Part shown: positions 8,805 through 17,630 of the stretch, in pieces | Layout: every line of letters begins with the position of its first letter | Numbering within the stretch: position 1 is the first letter of the stretch | DNA from: an uncultured Blautia sp. | GTDB taxonomy: Bacteria; Bacillota; Clostridia; Lachnospirales; Lachnospiraceae | Reading direction: 5' to 3' | Assembly (NCBI GenBank): GCA_934394595.1 | Contig: CAKRRX010000004.1 | Location: 1 to 52,948, forward strand | Length of the DNA: 52,948 nt | Notes under the pieces: model-generated | What the model was told of the DNA's origin: nothing | The model's database searches: none | Seen by the model: only the letters and a program-made list of their open reading frames with translations | Made by a program: the position numbers and the translations under genes

Positions 8805-10091
8805 TTACGCCCGATCTTCATCCTCAAGAATTTTCTCAAAAATAGGGAAGCAGTCAAAGGTCGCAAAATAATCTCTCGGTGTCTCTGCACGTCTGATCAT
8901 CTCAAAGCTTCCATCCTCATGAAGAAGAATCTCTGCAGATTTCAGCTTACCGTTGTAATTATACCCCATAGAAAAGCCGTGGGCACCAGTATCATGGATC
9001 ACCAGATAATCTCCCATATCAATCTTCGGCAGATAACGGTCAATGGCAAACTTGTCATTATTCTCACACAGGGAACCGGTAATATCATACAGATGGTCGC
9101 AGACCTGATCCTCTTTTCCAAGAACAGTGATATGATGATATGCGCCATACATAGCCGGACGCATGAGATTTACTGCACAGGAATCCACACCGATGTATTC
9201 TTTATGGGTATGTTTTTCATGGATTGCCTTTGTAACAAGACATCCATAAGGTCCCATCATAAAACGGCCAAGTTCTGTATAAATAGCCACATCTCCCATT
9301 CCTTCCGGAACCAGAACTTCCTCGTAGACCTTACGCACACCCTCTCCGATGACACGAATGTCATTTGGGGTCTGCTCCGGACGATATGGAATACCAATTC
9401 CACCGGAAAGATTGATAAATTTAATATGTGCGCCAGTGTCCTTCTGAAGCTTCACTGCAAGTTCAAACATTACCTTTGCAAGCATCGGATAATATTCATT
9501 GGTCACAGTATTGCTGGCAAGAAACGCATGGATGCCAAATTCCTTTGCTCCTTTGCTTTTCAGGATGCGGAACGCATCAAAAATCTGCTCCGTAGTCATT
9601 CCATATTTGGCATCTCCAGGATTGTCCATAATATCATTGCTGATCTTAAACACTCCGCCTGGATTGTAACGACAGCTGATCACCTCCGGGATCTTTCCAA
9701 CTGCCTTTTCCACACTTTCAATATGTGTGATATCATCAAGATTGATAATACCGCCAATTTCATCGGCATACTTGAATTCCTTATCCGGAGTGTCATTGGA
9801 GGAAAACATGATATCTCCCTTCTTACAGCCGATTGCCTTGGAAAGCATCAGTTCTGTCATGGAAGAACAGTCACAGCCGCAGCCATACTCCTGCAGGATC
9901 TTGATCAAAAACGGGTTCGGTGTCGCCTTTACTGCAAAGAATTCCTTGAATCCCTTGTTCCATGCAAAGGCTTCTTTCAGTGCCTGTGCATTTTCCCGGA
10001 TTCCTTTTTCATCGTAAAGATGGAAGGGAGTGGGATATTTCTCTGCAATTTCCTGAACCTTCTCAAGTGTCACAAAAGGTGTTTTTTTCAT
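8805..10091 (-). CDS. lysA: Diaminopimelate decarboxylase
   Basis: A 428-residue PLP fold type III decarboxylase that converts meso-diaminopimelate to lysine. The PLP lysine lies in FFAVKATPNP near residue 53, the SGGIGIPY glycine loop binds the PLP phosphate, and the VDSCAV region supplies the cross-subunit cysteine of the active site. Last gene of the corA/rhomboid-like/pyk/lysA series with 35 bases after pyk; no lysine riboswitch is visible in that gap. The paralogue family (arginine/ornithine decarboxylases of this fold) is less likely given the LysA-like length and motifs. Confidence 0.88.
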   Translation of the reverse strand: MKKTPFVTLEKVQEIAEKYPTPFHLYDEKGIRENAQALKEAFAWNKGFKEFFAVKATPNPFLIKILQEYGCGCDCSSMTELMLSKAIGCKKGDIMFSSNDTPDKEFKYADEIGGIINLDDITHIESVEKAVGKIPEVISCRYNPGGVFKISNDIMDNPGDAKYGMTTEQIFDAFRILKSKGAKEFGIHAFLASNTVTNEYYPMLAKVMFELAVKLQKDTGAHIKFINLSGGIGIPYRPEQTPNDIRVIGEGVRKVYEEVLVPEGMGDVAIYTELGRFMMGPYGCLVTKAIHEKHTHKEYIGVDSCAVNLMRPAMYGAYHHITVLGKEDQVCDHLYDITGSLCENNDKFAIDRYLPKIDMGDYLVIHDTGAHGFSMGYNYNGKLKSAEILLHEDGSFEMIRRAETPRDYFATFDCFPIFEKILEDEDRA

Positions 10092-10126
10092 AATAGTTTC
10101 TCCTCGTTTGTAAAAAATGTATTACT

Positions 10127-11560
10127 TTATTTGGCTTCAATCACATGAAGCATATTGGTAACTGCACCTTCCCGTGTCATATTGGTAGCCGGGTCACCAA
10201 CCGTAAATACAATCAGATCGCCTTTCTTTGCCAACCGTTTTCTGCGAACGACACTCATGGCCTGAGAAATAATATGCTCTGTGGAATCCTTCTCGTATCC
10301 CTTAAGCGGTGTCACACCCCACACCAGCTGAAGCCTGTGCAAAATGGTATCATTTGGGGTAACTGCATAAATAGGAACTTCCGGACGGAAATTGGAGATC
10401 AGTCTTGCAGTCCTTCCTCCAAAGGTAGGGGTCACAATGGCTTTCACCTTCAGATCTCTTGCAGTCTGCACAGCCGCAAGTCCCACAGCACTGGAAACAC
10501 GGCTTTCACCGCACATATTTCTATCATGAGTGTATATCTCATAGTCCAGATGGGGTTCTGTAGTCTGTGCAATCTCCACCATCATCTTCAGCGCTTCCAG
10601 CGGATATTTGCCAGCTGCCGTCTCACCGGAAAGCATAATAGCGTCTGTTCCGTCATAGATAGCGTTTGCCACATCTGCAACCTCTGCTCTTGTAGGACGG
10701 GGATTGCGGATCATGGAATCCAGCATCTGTGTAGCTGTAATAACAGGAACGTAATTTTCATTACATTTCCGAATGATCATCTTCTGAATATAAGGAACCT
10801 CACTTGGCGGAATCTCCACTCCAAGGTCACCTCTGGCTACCATAATACCGTCTGCTACCTTAATGATCTCATCGATGTTCTCCACACCTTCTGCATTCTC
10901 AATTTTGGCAATAATTCCAATATCATGACCACCATTTTCATTTAATAACTGGCGAATTTCCTTGATAGCTTTTGCGTCTCGCACAAAGGAAGCTGCAATG
11001 TAATCAAATTCCTGCTGAATTCCAAAAAGAATATCTGCCTTGTCCTGCTCTGTAATTCCGGGAAGCTTGACCTTTACATAAGGCACATTGATTCCCTTAC
11101 GTTCTCCCAGTTCACCGCCGTTTAAAACACGACAGACAATATCACTGTTTTTGATGTTCTCAATCTCCAGTTCAATAAGGCCGTCATCAATCAGGATTCT
11201 GCCGCCCTTTTTCACATCCTTGTAAAGATTCTCGTAAGTGATGGCAACTTTCGTCTCATCTCCCTCGATATCCCCTGTGGTAAGTGTAAACTGGCTGCCA
11301 GTCTCCAAAGTCACTTTTTTGTGATCCTTCAGAAGCTTGGTACGGATCTCAGGGCCTTTCGTATCCAGAAGCATGGCAACCGGAAGATTCAGCTCTTCTC
11401 TGAGATTCTTGATCATATCCACTCTCTCCCGATGTTCCGCATGGGAACCATGGGAAAAATTGAAACGGGCAATATCCATTCCGGCACGCATCATAGTTCT
11501 TAAAATATTTTTCTTACTGGAGGCCGGTCCCAGAGTACAGATAATTTTTGTTCTCTTCAT
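10127..11560 (-). CDS. pyk: Pyruvate kinase
   Basis: A 477-residue glycolytic kinase that makes pyruvate and ATP from phosphoenolpyruvate. The barrel begins with KIICTLGPAS and contains FNFSHG, the MVARGDLGVEIP metal/substrate loop and the TATQMLDSM signature; the C-terminal allosteric domain is present. It lacks the extra PEP-utilising domain that extends some Bacillus enzymes to about 585 residues. Ribosome binding site AAAGGGAT. Co-transcribed with the flanking genes by spacing (43 and 35 bases). Confidence 0.96.
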   Translation of the reverse strand: MKRTKIICTLGPASSKKNILRTMMRAGMDIARFNFSHGSHAEHRERVDMIKNLREELNLPVAMLLDTKGPEIRTKLLKDHKKVTLETGSQFTLTTGDIEGDETKVAITYENLYKDVKKGGRILIDDGLIELEIENIKNSDIVCRVLNGGELGERKGINVPYVKVKLPGITEQDKADILFGIQQEFDYIAASFVRDAKAIKEIRQLLNENGGHDIGIIAKIENAEGVENIDEIIKVADGIMVARGDLGVEIPPSEVPYIQKMIIRKCNENYVPVITATQMLDSMIRNPRPTRAEVADVANAIYDGTDAIMLSGETAAGKYPLEALKMMVEIAQTTEPHLDYEIYTHDRNMCGESRVSSAVGLAAVQTARDLKVKAIVTPTFGGRTARLISNFRPEVPIYAVTPNDTILHRLQLVWGVTPLKGYEKDSTEHIISQAMSVVRRKRLAKKGDLIVFTVGDPATNMTREGAVTNMLHVIEAK

Positions 11561-11603
11561 AAGCAGTTATCCCTTTGTTTTTAATAAGTTAGATAGTTAC
11601 TAT

Positions 11604-12461
11604 CTATTTTACGTGTGTATGTGTAAAAAGATGGTCCTGGCAGTACTCATAATTTCCATTGCATCTGGAACAGAAACGAAATTCCAGATTTGGATCATCA
11701 AGCTCTGTACGCCCACAGATGGCACACTTATGCTTTGATATGCTTCCTGATCCGGATTTCATACGTCCCTGCGGCTCCATTGCCTTGCGAAATTCATTTC
11801 TTCTGTGGACTTCCTTTGGGTTGTATCGACTGAAATCCTTAGTTCCAAAGTAAAAAAGAATGAAATTCAACAGTGATGCCACAATGGGGATCACCAGATA
11901 CCATCTGCCAATAGAAACATACCTTGCTGCATCATAAAAAATGATCACACCATAAAAAGCGGCCATCCATTTCATCTTCACCGGAATCACATACATCAGC
12001 AAGATCTTCATATCCGGATAGCACATAGCATACGCAAGAAATGTAGACAAACTAATATAATAAGTGGTAAAAAGACCACCGATCAGGTAATTGCCTCCCA
12101 AAATAAAATACAGCACAAAAGCACCGATCACAGTAAAAAGCATTCCTGAGAAAATGTACAGCGTATATTTAAATGTACCAATAGTCCGCTCCAAAGATGT
12201 TCCGATTGGGTAATAAAAAAACAGGATCATAAGGGCAAACCACAGGATATTGTTACTGCTGGGCGGATAAATCACCCAGGTCACAAGCCTCCAGATCTGT
12301 CCCTTCAGGATATAGGCAGGTTCCAGGCTGAGCATATCCAAAATAGATGAATTAAACATCTGCAAAACATATCCGATCACATAACAGATCACAATGTAGA
12401 TCGTCAGATCCGGAATACCAAATTTTCCATATTTTCGTTCCAGCTTATCAATAAATCTCAT
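11604..12461 (-). CDS. Rhomboid-like membrane protein with C-terminal zinc ribbon
   Basis: A 285-residue protein with about six hydrophobic spans between residues 20 and 205 and a rhomboid-like pattern (WRLVTWVIYP after the first span). I see no GxSG serine motif at the expected span; the region reads GGLFTTYYISLSTF, so it looks like an inactive rhomboid. The tail has paired cysteines C246/C249 and C264/C267 plus C274 and H277, a likely zinc ribbon in the cytosol. It follows corA by 27 bases. Role unknown; scaffold or chaperone-like functions are possible for pseudoproteases. Confidence 0.7.
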   Translation of the reverse strand: MRFIDKLERKYGKFGIPDLTIYIVICYVIGYVLQMFNSSILDMLSLEPAYILKGQIWRLVTWVIYPPSSNNILWFALMILFFYYPIGTSLERTIGTFKYTLYIFSGMLFTVIGAFVLYFILGGNYLIGGLFTTYYISLSTFLAYAMCYPDMKILLMYVIPVKMKWMAAFYGVIIFYDAARYVSIGRWYLVIPIVASLLNFILFYFGTKDFSRYNPKEVHRRNEFRKAMEPQGRMKSGSGSISKHKCAICGRTELDDPNLEFRFCSRCNGNYEYCQDHLFTHTHVK

Positions 12462-12488
12462 GTTATCCTCTTTTCTCCATTATATTTT

Positions 12489-13448
12489 TTAAAAAAATTT
12501 CTTTTTGGATAAGATGACAGCCGCTACAATACTTACAGCCACAGACAACAGGATTATGATCCAAAAGCCCCATTTATCCGCTGAAAAGGGCATTCCTGTA
12601 AGATTCAGGTTCATTCCGTAGGCGCTGAACACGATAGTTGGAATACTCATTACAATCGTAATGACAGACAGTACCTTCATGACTACGTTCAGATTATTAG
12701 AGATAACCGATGCAAAAGTCCCCATCATACTGCTGAGAATTCCACTGTATATGCTAGCCATCTCGATTGCCTGCTTATTCTCAATAATAACATCCTCCAG
12801 AAGATCGGTGTCCTCCGGATACTGCTTGATACTCTCTACCTTCAGAAGCTTCTCCAGAACCACCTCATTTGATCTTAAGGACGTGGTAAAATATACCAGG
12901 GATTTCTCCAGTTCCAGAAGCTCCATCAATTCCTGATTTCGAGTAGACATATGAAGCTTTTCTTCCACCTGCTCACTTTTCTTGTCTATAATACGCAGAT
13001 AACGCAGATACATAGTGGCATTCCGGTACAGGATCTGCAGGATAAACCGGGTCTTCATATATGTGAAAAAGTTCCGGACTCTTCCTTCCATAAACCTGGT
13101 GAGAACCTGAGTATCCTCAAGACATACTGTAATGATCATCTTCCTGGTCACAATAATGCCAAGAGGAATAGTGCCGTACCAGTCCTTCTCATTGCGTTCT
13201 TCAATCATAGGAACATCTACCAAAATCAGGGTATAATTATCTTCCACCTCAATACGGGACCGCTCTTCCTCATCCAACGGTGCCCTCAGATCATCCACTT
13301 CAATGCCAAACCTCTCCGAAATCTCGAAGATCTCTGTGGCAGTGGGATTCGTCATGGCTATCCAGCTGTCCTCCTGTGGCTCCTGGATCTGATGAATTGT
13401 CCCCTCTATCGTCTTAAAAATCCTTACCACAATCTGCTCTCCTTCCAT
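12489..13448 (-). CDS. corA: CorA-family magnesium/cobalt transporter
   Basis: A 319-residue divalent cation channel: long acidic and helical cytosolic N-terminal part, then two C-terminal spans with the signature GMN (278-280) after the first. The frame could open at TTG 13463, but the perfect promoter predicts transcription starting near 13471, leaving almost no leader for TTG; ATG 13448 is preferred although its binding site is weak. First gene of the operon with the rhomboid-like gene, pyk and lysA. Substrate Mg2+ is inferred from the family; Co2+ would be interesting beside B12 genes but nothing shows it. Confidence 0.88.
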   Translation of the reverse strand: MEGEQIVVRIFKTIEGTIHQIQEPQEDSWIAMTNPTATEIFEISERFGIEVDDLRAPLDEEERSRIEVEDNYTLILVDVPMIEERNEKDWYGTIPLGIIVTRKMIITVCLEDTQVLTRFMEGRVRNFFTYMKTRFILQILYRNATMYLRYLRIIDKKSEQVEEKLHMSTRNQELMELLELEKSLVYFTTSLRSNEVVLEKLLKVESIKQYPEDTDLLEDVIIENKQAIEMASIYSGILSSMMGTFASVISNNLNVVMKVLSVITIVMSIPTIVFSAYGMNLNLTGMPFSADKWGFWIIILLSVAVSIVAAVILSKKKFF

Positions 13449-13477
13449 GACTATGTTACTCAAAAAATACAGTTCTC

Positions 13478-13506
13478 ATTATAATTTGTATGCGTTTTTT
13501 TGTCAA
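13478..13506 (-). promoter_or_regulatory. corA operon promoter (perfect consensus)
   Basis: Minus strand TTGACA (13501-13506), 17-base spacer, TATAAT (13478-13483). It diverges from the aroC promoter 15 bases away. Confidence 0.85.
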
Positions 13507-13521
13507 TTCTAATAGATTCGG

Positions 13522-13550
13522 TTTACAAATTTTTTACACTTCGCTATAAT
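13522..13550 (+). promoter_or_regulatory. aroC promoter
   Basis: TTTACA (13522-13527), 17-base spacer, TATAAT (13545-13550), giving a leader of about 65 bases before aroC. Confidence 0.75.
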
Positions 13551-13620
13551 ATCAGCAAACGGACGTACTCCATCCGCTTGACACACTTACGCCTTACAAG
13601 AAAGAAAGGATCATACGCCT

Positions 13621-14715
13621 ATGAGTCAGTCAACATTTGGAAAAAAATTCACAGTCACTACATGGGGCGAATCCCACGGAAAAGCACTGGGTGCAGTGGT
13701 AGACGGTGTCCCTGCAGGCCTTTTTCTCACAGAAGAAGACATTCAGGCTTATCTTGACCGCAGAAAGCCAGGCCAGAGCCGTTACACCACAGCCCGCAGC
13801 GAGGGGGATAAGGTCGAAATCCTCTCCGGAGTCTTTGAGGGCAAAACCACTGGCACCCCTATTTCCATGATCGTTTATAACAAGGATCAGCGCTCCCGCG
13901 ACTATGGAAATATTGCCCAGACTTACCGCCCGGGTCACGCAGATTTCGGTTTTGACAGCAAATATGGTTTCCGTGATTACCGAGGAGGCGGACGTTCTTC
14001 CGGTCGCGAGACCATCGGACGTGTAGCTGCCGGTGCAATTGCAGCCAAGATTTTAAAAGAGCTTGGAATCACCTTACAGGCCTATACAAAGTCCATCGGA
14101 CCAGTATGCTGCCAAAACTTCCATTCTGAGATCATCCGTGAAAATTCCTTTTATATGCCGGATATGGTAGCTGCTGAAAAAGCTGCCAAGTATCTGGAAC
14201 GGTGTATGAAAGAAGAAGACAGTGCCGGTGGCGTGATCGAATGCCGAATCCATGGCGTACCTGCAGGAATCGGAGATCCTGTTTTCGGGAAGCTGGATGC
14301 TACGTTTGCTCAGGCACTGATGTCTATCGGTGCTGTAAAAGCAGTGGAAATCGGAGATGGCACTGCTGTTTCCACCCTGAAGGGTTCCACAGATAATGAC
14401 GGCTTCCACATGGAAAACGGCCATATCACCAAATTATCCAACCATTCCGGCGGCATACTTGGCGGCATCAGCGATGGCGGAGAGATCGTCCTTCGAGCTC
14501 ATATCAAGCCCACCCCATCGATTTCCAGGCCACAGCAGACCGTCACCAGAACCGGGGAAAATATCTCTGTTGAGATCAAAGGCAGACACGATCCTGTCAT
14601 TGTCCCAAGAGCCGTGGTTGTAGTGGAATCCATGGCTGCCATCACTCTTGTAGATGCTATGTTCTCAAACATGAGTGCCCGTATGGATTACCTGAAAGAT
14701 TTTTACAAAAAATAG
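13621..14715 (+). CDS. aroC: Chorismate synthase
   Basis: A 364-residue enzyme that converts 5-enolpyruvylshikimate 3-phosphate to chorismate with reduced FMN. Family signatures are visible: the N-terminal WGESHG, the HADFGFDSKYG and YRGGGRSSGRET block, and the RHDPVIVPRAV block near the C-terminus. The start follows AAGGATCA. It is an isolated plus-strand gene between two minus-strand units; other shikimate genes are not in the window. Confidence 0.97.
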   Translation: MSQSTFGKKFTVTTWGESHGKALGAVVDGVPAGLFLTEEDIQAYLDRRKPGQSRYTTARSEGDKVEILSGVFEGKTTGTPISMIVYNKDQRSRDYGNIAQTYRPGHADFGFDSKYGFRDYRGGGRSSGRETIGRVAAGAIAAKILKELGITLQAYTKSIGPVCCQNFHSEIIRENSFYMPDMVAAEKAAKYLERCMKEEDSAGGVIECRIHGVPAGIGDPVFGKLDATFAQALMSIGAVKAVEIGDGTAVSTLKGSTDNDGFHMENGHITKLSNHSGGILGGISDGGEIVLRAHIKPTPSISRPQQTVTRTGENISVEIKGRHDPVIVPRAVVVVESMAAITLVDAMFSNMSARMDYLKDFYKK

Positions 14716-14733
14716 AGTCTCCATAATTTTCCT

Positions 14734-14838
14734 GCAAAAAAAGAAGCTCTGTCTGTTCCTGGCACAGGCTTTAATCGTTAGATTCTTAGAAATCAAACGA
14801 TCAAAGTCCGTATTCCAAAACAGACAAAGCTTTTTCTT
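14734..14838. terminator. Nested bidirectional terminator between aroC and the lactonase gene
   Basis: Outer arms AAGCTCTGTCTGTT (14744-14757) and AACAGACAAAGCTT (14819-14832) pair with one mismatch; an inner stem ATCGTT/AACGAT lies in the 60-base loop. A TTTTTCTT tract follows on plus and an A-run (14734-14741) gives a T-tract on minus, so both convergent genes can end here. Confidence 0.6.
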
Positions 14839-14915
14839 GCATCAGTGCAGTCCCTGCAAAATGTCTTTCTACAGGATGAACCGCAATTTGCGAAACACAC
14901 TCAAAAAAACAAGTC

Positions 14916-16010
14916 TCAGTCCATATCTTCTATATCTTCCCCATCTGGAACCGGCCAGATATTAATGCAGTTCGGAGTCTCGATCTTACGTGGTTTTCCT
15001 TTCATCATAATGATATTATGTTCATAGTCCACTTTAAAGGTGGTGATACTGTTGCTTGAGTGATTTGCCACTGCAATATGCTGATTATCCGGGAAGATTA
15101 CCAGATCCTTAGGATAATCTCCGCTTACAGGAAGGACAAATTTTCTGTCCAGAAGACCTGTCTTTTCATCCACTTCATACATGGCTACTGTATTCTCTCC
15201 GGCTGTGGTACAGAACAGATGCTTTCCATCCGGTGCCAGGGCAAGGCCGGAAGCTGCATTATGGGACACACCCTTTTCTCCCTTCACTTCAGGCTTTGCA
15301 AGAGTGGAAACACTCTGAAGCAGTTCAAACTCCGGAAGCTCTCCAGCTCCATTATAGCTGTATACCTTGATCTCATTGCTCAGCTCAAACAAAAGATATG
15401 CAAAACGTCCGTCTGCACTGAAACGAATGATACGGGGGCCGCTCTCTCTGGGGCAACGCAGGATATCCACCAGTTCCAGCTTATCTGTACGCTTATTAAT
15501 ACGATATACCTTCACCTGATCGATTCCATTATCTACTGCACAAAGATATTTATTATCCGGAGTGGGACGTACACAGTTTACATGAGGACGGAAATTGCGC
15601 TCTGCCACGCTTCCCAATCCAGTATGGAAAACACCGTCCATAACACTGCCAAGGCTTCCATCCTTATGTGTATGCACAACAGTCACCTTACCGTCATGAT
15701 ATCCTGCCACATAAAGATATCTGCCATCTACATCCGTAGCCAGGAAACAACCTCGCATACCATCAATACCAACGCTGTTGATACGCTGCAGATCACCATT
15801 CTTATCTCGTTTAAATACAGCAACACCTTCATCTTCAATAGAGTAGAGATATTTACCGTTCTTAGACACTGCTGTATAAGATGCATTGCTGACTTCTACT
15901 TCACTGCGCTCTGTGAGAGTTCCCTCTTCCAGATTCACATCATACACCTGGATTCCCTTACTGGTCCCGTGAGTATAGGTACCTACGTAAGCCACATATT
16001 TTTTCCCCAT
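14916..16010 (-). CDS. Lactonase family beta-propeller (6-phosphogluconolactonase type)
   Basis: A 364-residue seven-bladed propeller of the YkgB/Pgl lactonase family. The opening VAYVGTYTHGTSKGI and repeated blade motifs (SADGRFAYLL, APDGKHLF, FPDNQHIAVAN) are typical. Members hydrolyse 6-phosphogluconolactone in the pentose phosphate pathway, but several use other lactones, so the substrate is an inference. Ribosome binding site AGGAGG 9 bases before ATG. Stand-alone gene with acidic tail EDIEDMD. Confidence 0.85.
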   Translation of the reverse strand: MGKKYVAYVGTYTHGTSKGIQVYDVNLEEGTLTERSEVEVSNASYTAVSKNGKYLYSIEDEGVAVFKRDKNGDLQRINSVGIDGMRGCFLATDVDGRYLYVAGYHDGKVTVVHTHKDGSLGSVMDGVFHTGLGSVAERNFRPHVNCVRPTPDNKYLCAVDNGIDQVKVYRINKRTDKLELVDILRCPRESGPRIIRFSADGRFAYLLFELSNEIKVYSYNGAGELPEFELLQSVSTLAKPEVKGEKGVSHNAASGLALAPDGKHLFCTTAGENTVAMYEVDEKTGLLDRKFVLPVSGDYPKDLVIFPDNQHIAVANHSSNSITTFKVDYEHNIIMMKGKPRKIETPNCINIWPVPDGEDIEDMD

Positions 16011-16132
16011 TCGTCCAGTCCTCCTGTTGTATCTTTTTCAAAACTCCGGATATCATTTTCTTATCCGGCTTTCTTGATTATAGCACACCACTTGCCTGAC
16101 CACAAGCGTTTCTGTCCATTTTCACGGACACA

Positions 16133-16621
16133 TCATTCCTCATACTCATCCTCACTTCTGGAGATTTCCTCCAGAAGTGCCTGGATTTTCTCCCGTACGG
16201 CCCTGGTCTTTTTCTGGCTCATATTTCCGGCAGTAAGGCCAACCACTGTATTATCCTTCATACAGATTCCCGGGAAATAAAAATCACACAATTCCCTGTC
16301 CCCGGAAACATTCACATAAATGCCTTCTTCTTTACAGATATGATAAATTTCCTCATTCAGATCACGGTTTCCGGTAACAGCAAGCACCATGTAGGCCATG
16401 TCAAAATCTGCTCTTTTTACCGGGCGAGGCTGTATCTGTATCCTTCCCGTTTTGCCAAGCTCCCACAGATCTGCTGTCATCTTCGGTGCGATCACCGTAA
16501 TATTACGGGTAAAAAGAAGGAGTGCTTTCACTCTTCTGGTAGCAATATTTCCACCACCTACCACCACGATATTTTTATCTGAAAGATCCACAAACATGGG
16601 AAAATAACGTTTATTCTTCAT
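16133..16621 (-). CDS. Precorrin-2 dehydrogenase (SirC/CysG N-terminal type)
   Basis: A 162-residue NAD-dependent enzyme that oxidises precorrin-2 to sirohydrochlorin, the branch point for siroheme and anaerobic B12. The Rossmann motif VVGGGNIATRRVKALL is at residues 20-35, and the short length matches the dehydrogenase domain alone, without the CysG methyltransferase part. The family may also insert metal. It has its own promoter and lies 4 kb from the cbi operon, which begins chemically where this enzyme ends. Confidence 0.9.
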   Translation of the reverse strand: MKNKRYFPMFVDLSDKNIVVVGGGNIATRRVKALLLFTRNITVIAPKMTADLWELGKTGRIQIQPRPVKRADFDMAYMVLAVTGNRDLNEEIYHICKEEGIYVNVSGDRELCDFYFPGICMKDNTVVGLTAGNMSQKKTRAVREKIQALLEEISRSEDEYEE

Positions 16622-16675
16622 ATATCGACTCCGGTTTACTATTTCACTGTTTTTCTTTTATTTTCGTACTTTATC

Positions 16676-16704
16676 ATCATACTCATTCTGAGAAAAAAAG
16701 TCAA
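16676..16704 (-). promoter_or_regulatory. Promoter of the precorrin-2 dehydrogenase gene
   Basis: Minus strand TTGACT (16699-16704), 17-base spacer, TATGAT (16676-16681). Confidence 0.75.
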
Positions 16705-16723
16705 TGATTTTGCCTGTGTCCAC

Positions 16724-16752
16724 TTGTTTTGGCATCTGGTTTGTGTTACAGT
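16724..16752 (+). promoter_or_regulatory. Possible promoter of the inositol-phosphatase-family gene
   Basis: TTGTTT (16724-16729), 17-base spacer, TACAGT (16747-16752), 42 bases before the start codon. The -35 is weak. Confidence 0.4.
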
Positions 16753-16794
16753 TTTCAGGAATGTTTTTGGAAGCATACTTTAGGAGGTACTGAT

Positions 16795-17577
16795 ATGTTT
16801 ACAGAACTGGATCACAAAAAAATAATCGAACTGGTAAAACAGACAAAAGAACTGATTTTCCGTGAAATGAATCATGAAAAAGTCACGGTAAAAGGAGCTG
16901 CAGATTATGTCACAAATGTAGATTTTGCAGTTCAGGAGTTTCTCCGTTCCGCTCTTGCACAGGAATATCCTGCAATTCCCATGGTTGCAGAGGAAAAGGA
17001 AAATCTGGGACTGGACTATAAAGGCTGTTACTGGATCCTGGACCCCATTGACGGAACCACCAATCTTATCCAGGATTACCATCTAAGTGCCGTTTCCCTT
17101 GGTTTTTATGAAAAGGGAGAAATTACCTTTGGAGTTGTATATAATCCTTTCACCGAAGAGCTTTTTTACGGTGCTAAAAATAAAGGAGCATTTTTAAACG
17201 GTATACCTATCCATGTTTCCCCAAAGCCGGAATTTAAAGATGCAGTGGTATCCTTTGGATCTTCCCCCTACGAAAAGAGCCGGGCAAAGGATCTGTTTCC
17301 GGTCTTTTATCGTATATACATGAACAGTGCAGACTTTCGGCGTACCGGCTCTGCTGCCTTGGATCTGTGCTATGTTGCCTGCGGAAGACAGGAGGCTTTT
17401 CTGGAACAGAACTTAAAGCCATGGGACTACAGTGGCGCTTCTGTGATCTTAAAAGAGGCAGGTGGCACAATCTCAGACTGGACGGATCAGCCGCTTCCCT
17501 ATCTGGAAAATGCAGATATCCTGGCCTGTGTACCTCAGTTTCGAAAAATCCTTTTAGACCTAATTTCCAATTCCTGA
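16795..17577 (+). CDS. Inositol monophosphatase family protein
   Basis: A 260-residue Mg2+/Li+-dependent phosphatase. Metal motif A is DPIDGTTN (83-90), the upstream acidic pair is EE (66-67), and motif B reads WDYSGASVILKEAGG instead of the usual WDxAA. The long open frame starts at 16729, but TAGGAGGTACTG directly precedes ATG 16795, so that is the start. Substrate may be inositol phosphate, fructose bisphosphate, 3'-phosphoadenosine phosphate or similar; sequence by eye cannot decide. Confidence 0.9.
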   Translation: MFTELDHKKIIELVKQTKELIFREMNHEKVTVKGAADYVTNVDFAVQEFLRSALAQEYPAIPMVAEEKENLGLDYKGCYWILDPIDGTTNLIQDYHLSAVSLGFYEKGEITFGVVYNPFTEELFYGAKNKGAFLNGIPIHVSPKPEFKDAVVSFGSSPYEKSRAKDLFPVFYRIYMNSADFRRTGSAALDLCYVACGRQEAFLEQNLKPWDYSGASVILKEAGGTISDWTDQPLPYLENADILACVPQFRKILLDLISNS

Positions 17578-17591
17578 AGCTTTACAAGATT

Positions 17592-17630
17592 ACAGCCTGC
17601 AAAATATCTGGTTTTGCAGGCTGTATTTTT
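17592..17630 (+). terminator. Terminator after the inositol-phosphatase-family gene
   Basis: ACAGCCTGCAAAA (17592-17604) pairs with TTTTGCAGGCTGT (17612-17624), followed by ATTTTTATT. It also lies at the end of the convergent radical SAM gene. Confidence 0.85.

Noticed and set aside
10092..10126. Lysine riboswitch before lysA
   Set aside because: The gap to pyk is only 35 bases, far too short.
8919..10148. 409-residue open frame on the plus strand
   Set aside because: It is fully antisense to lysA, has no domain pattern (Cys/His/Ile-rich noise) and no ribosome binding site.
15060..16280. 406-residue open frame on the plus strand
   Set aside because: Antisense shadow of the lactonase gene and part of the next gene; composition is not protein-like.
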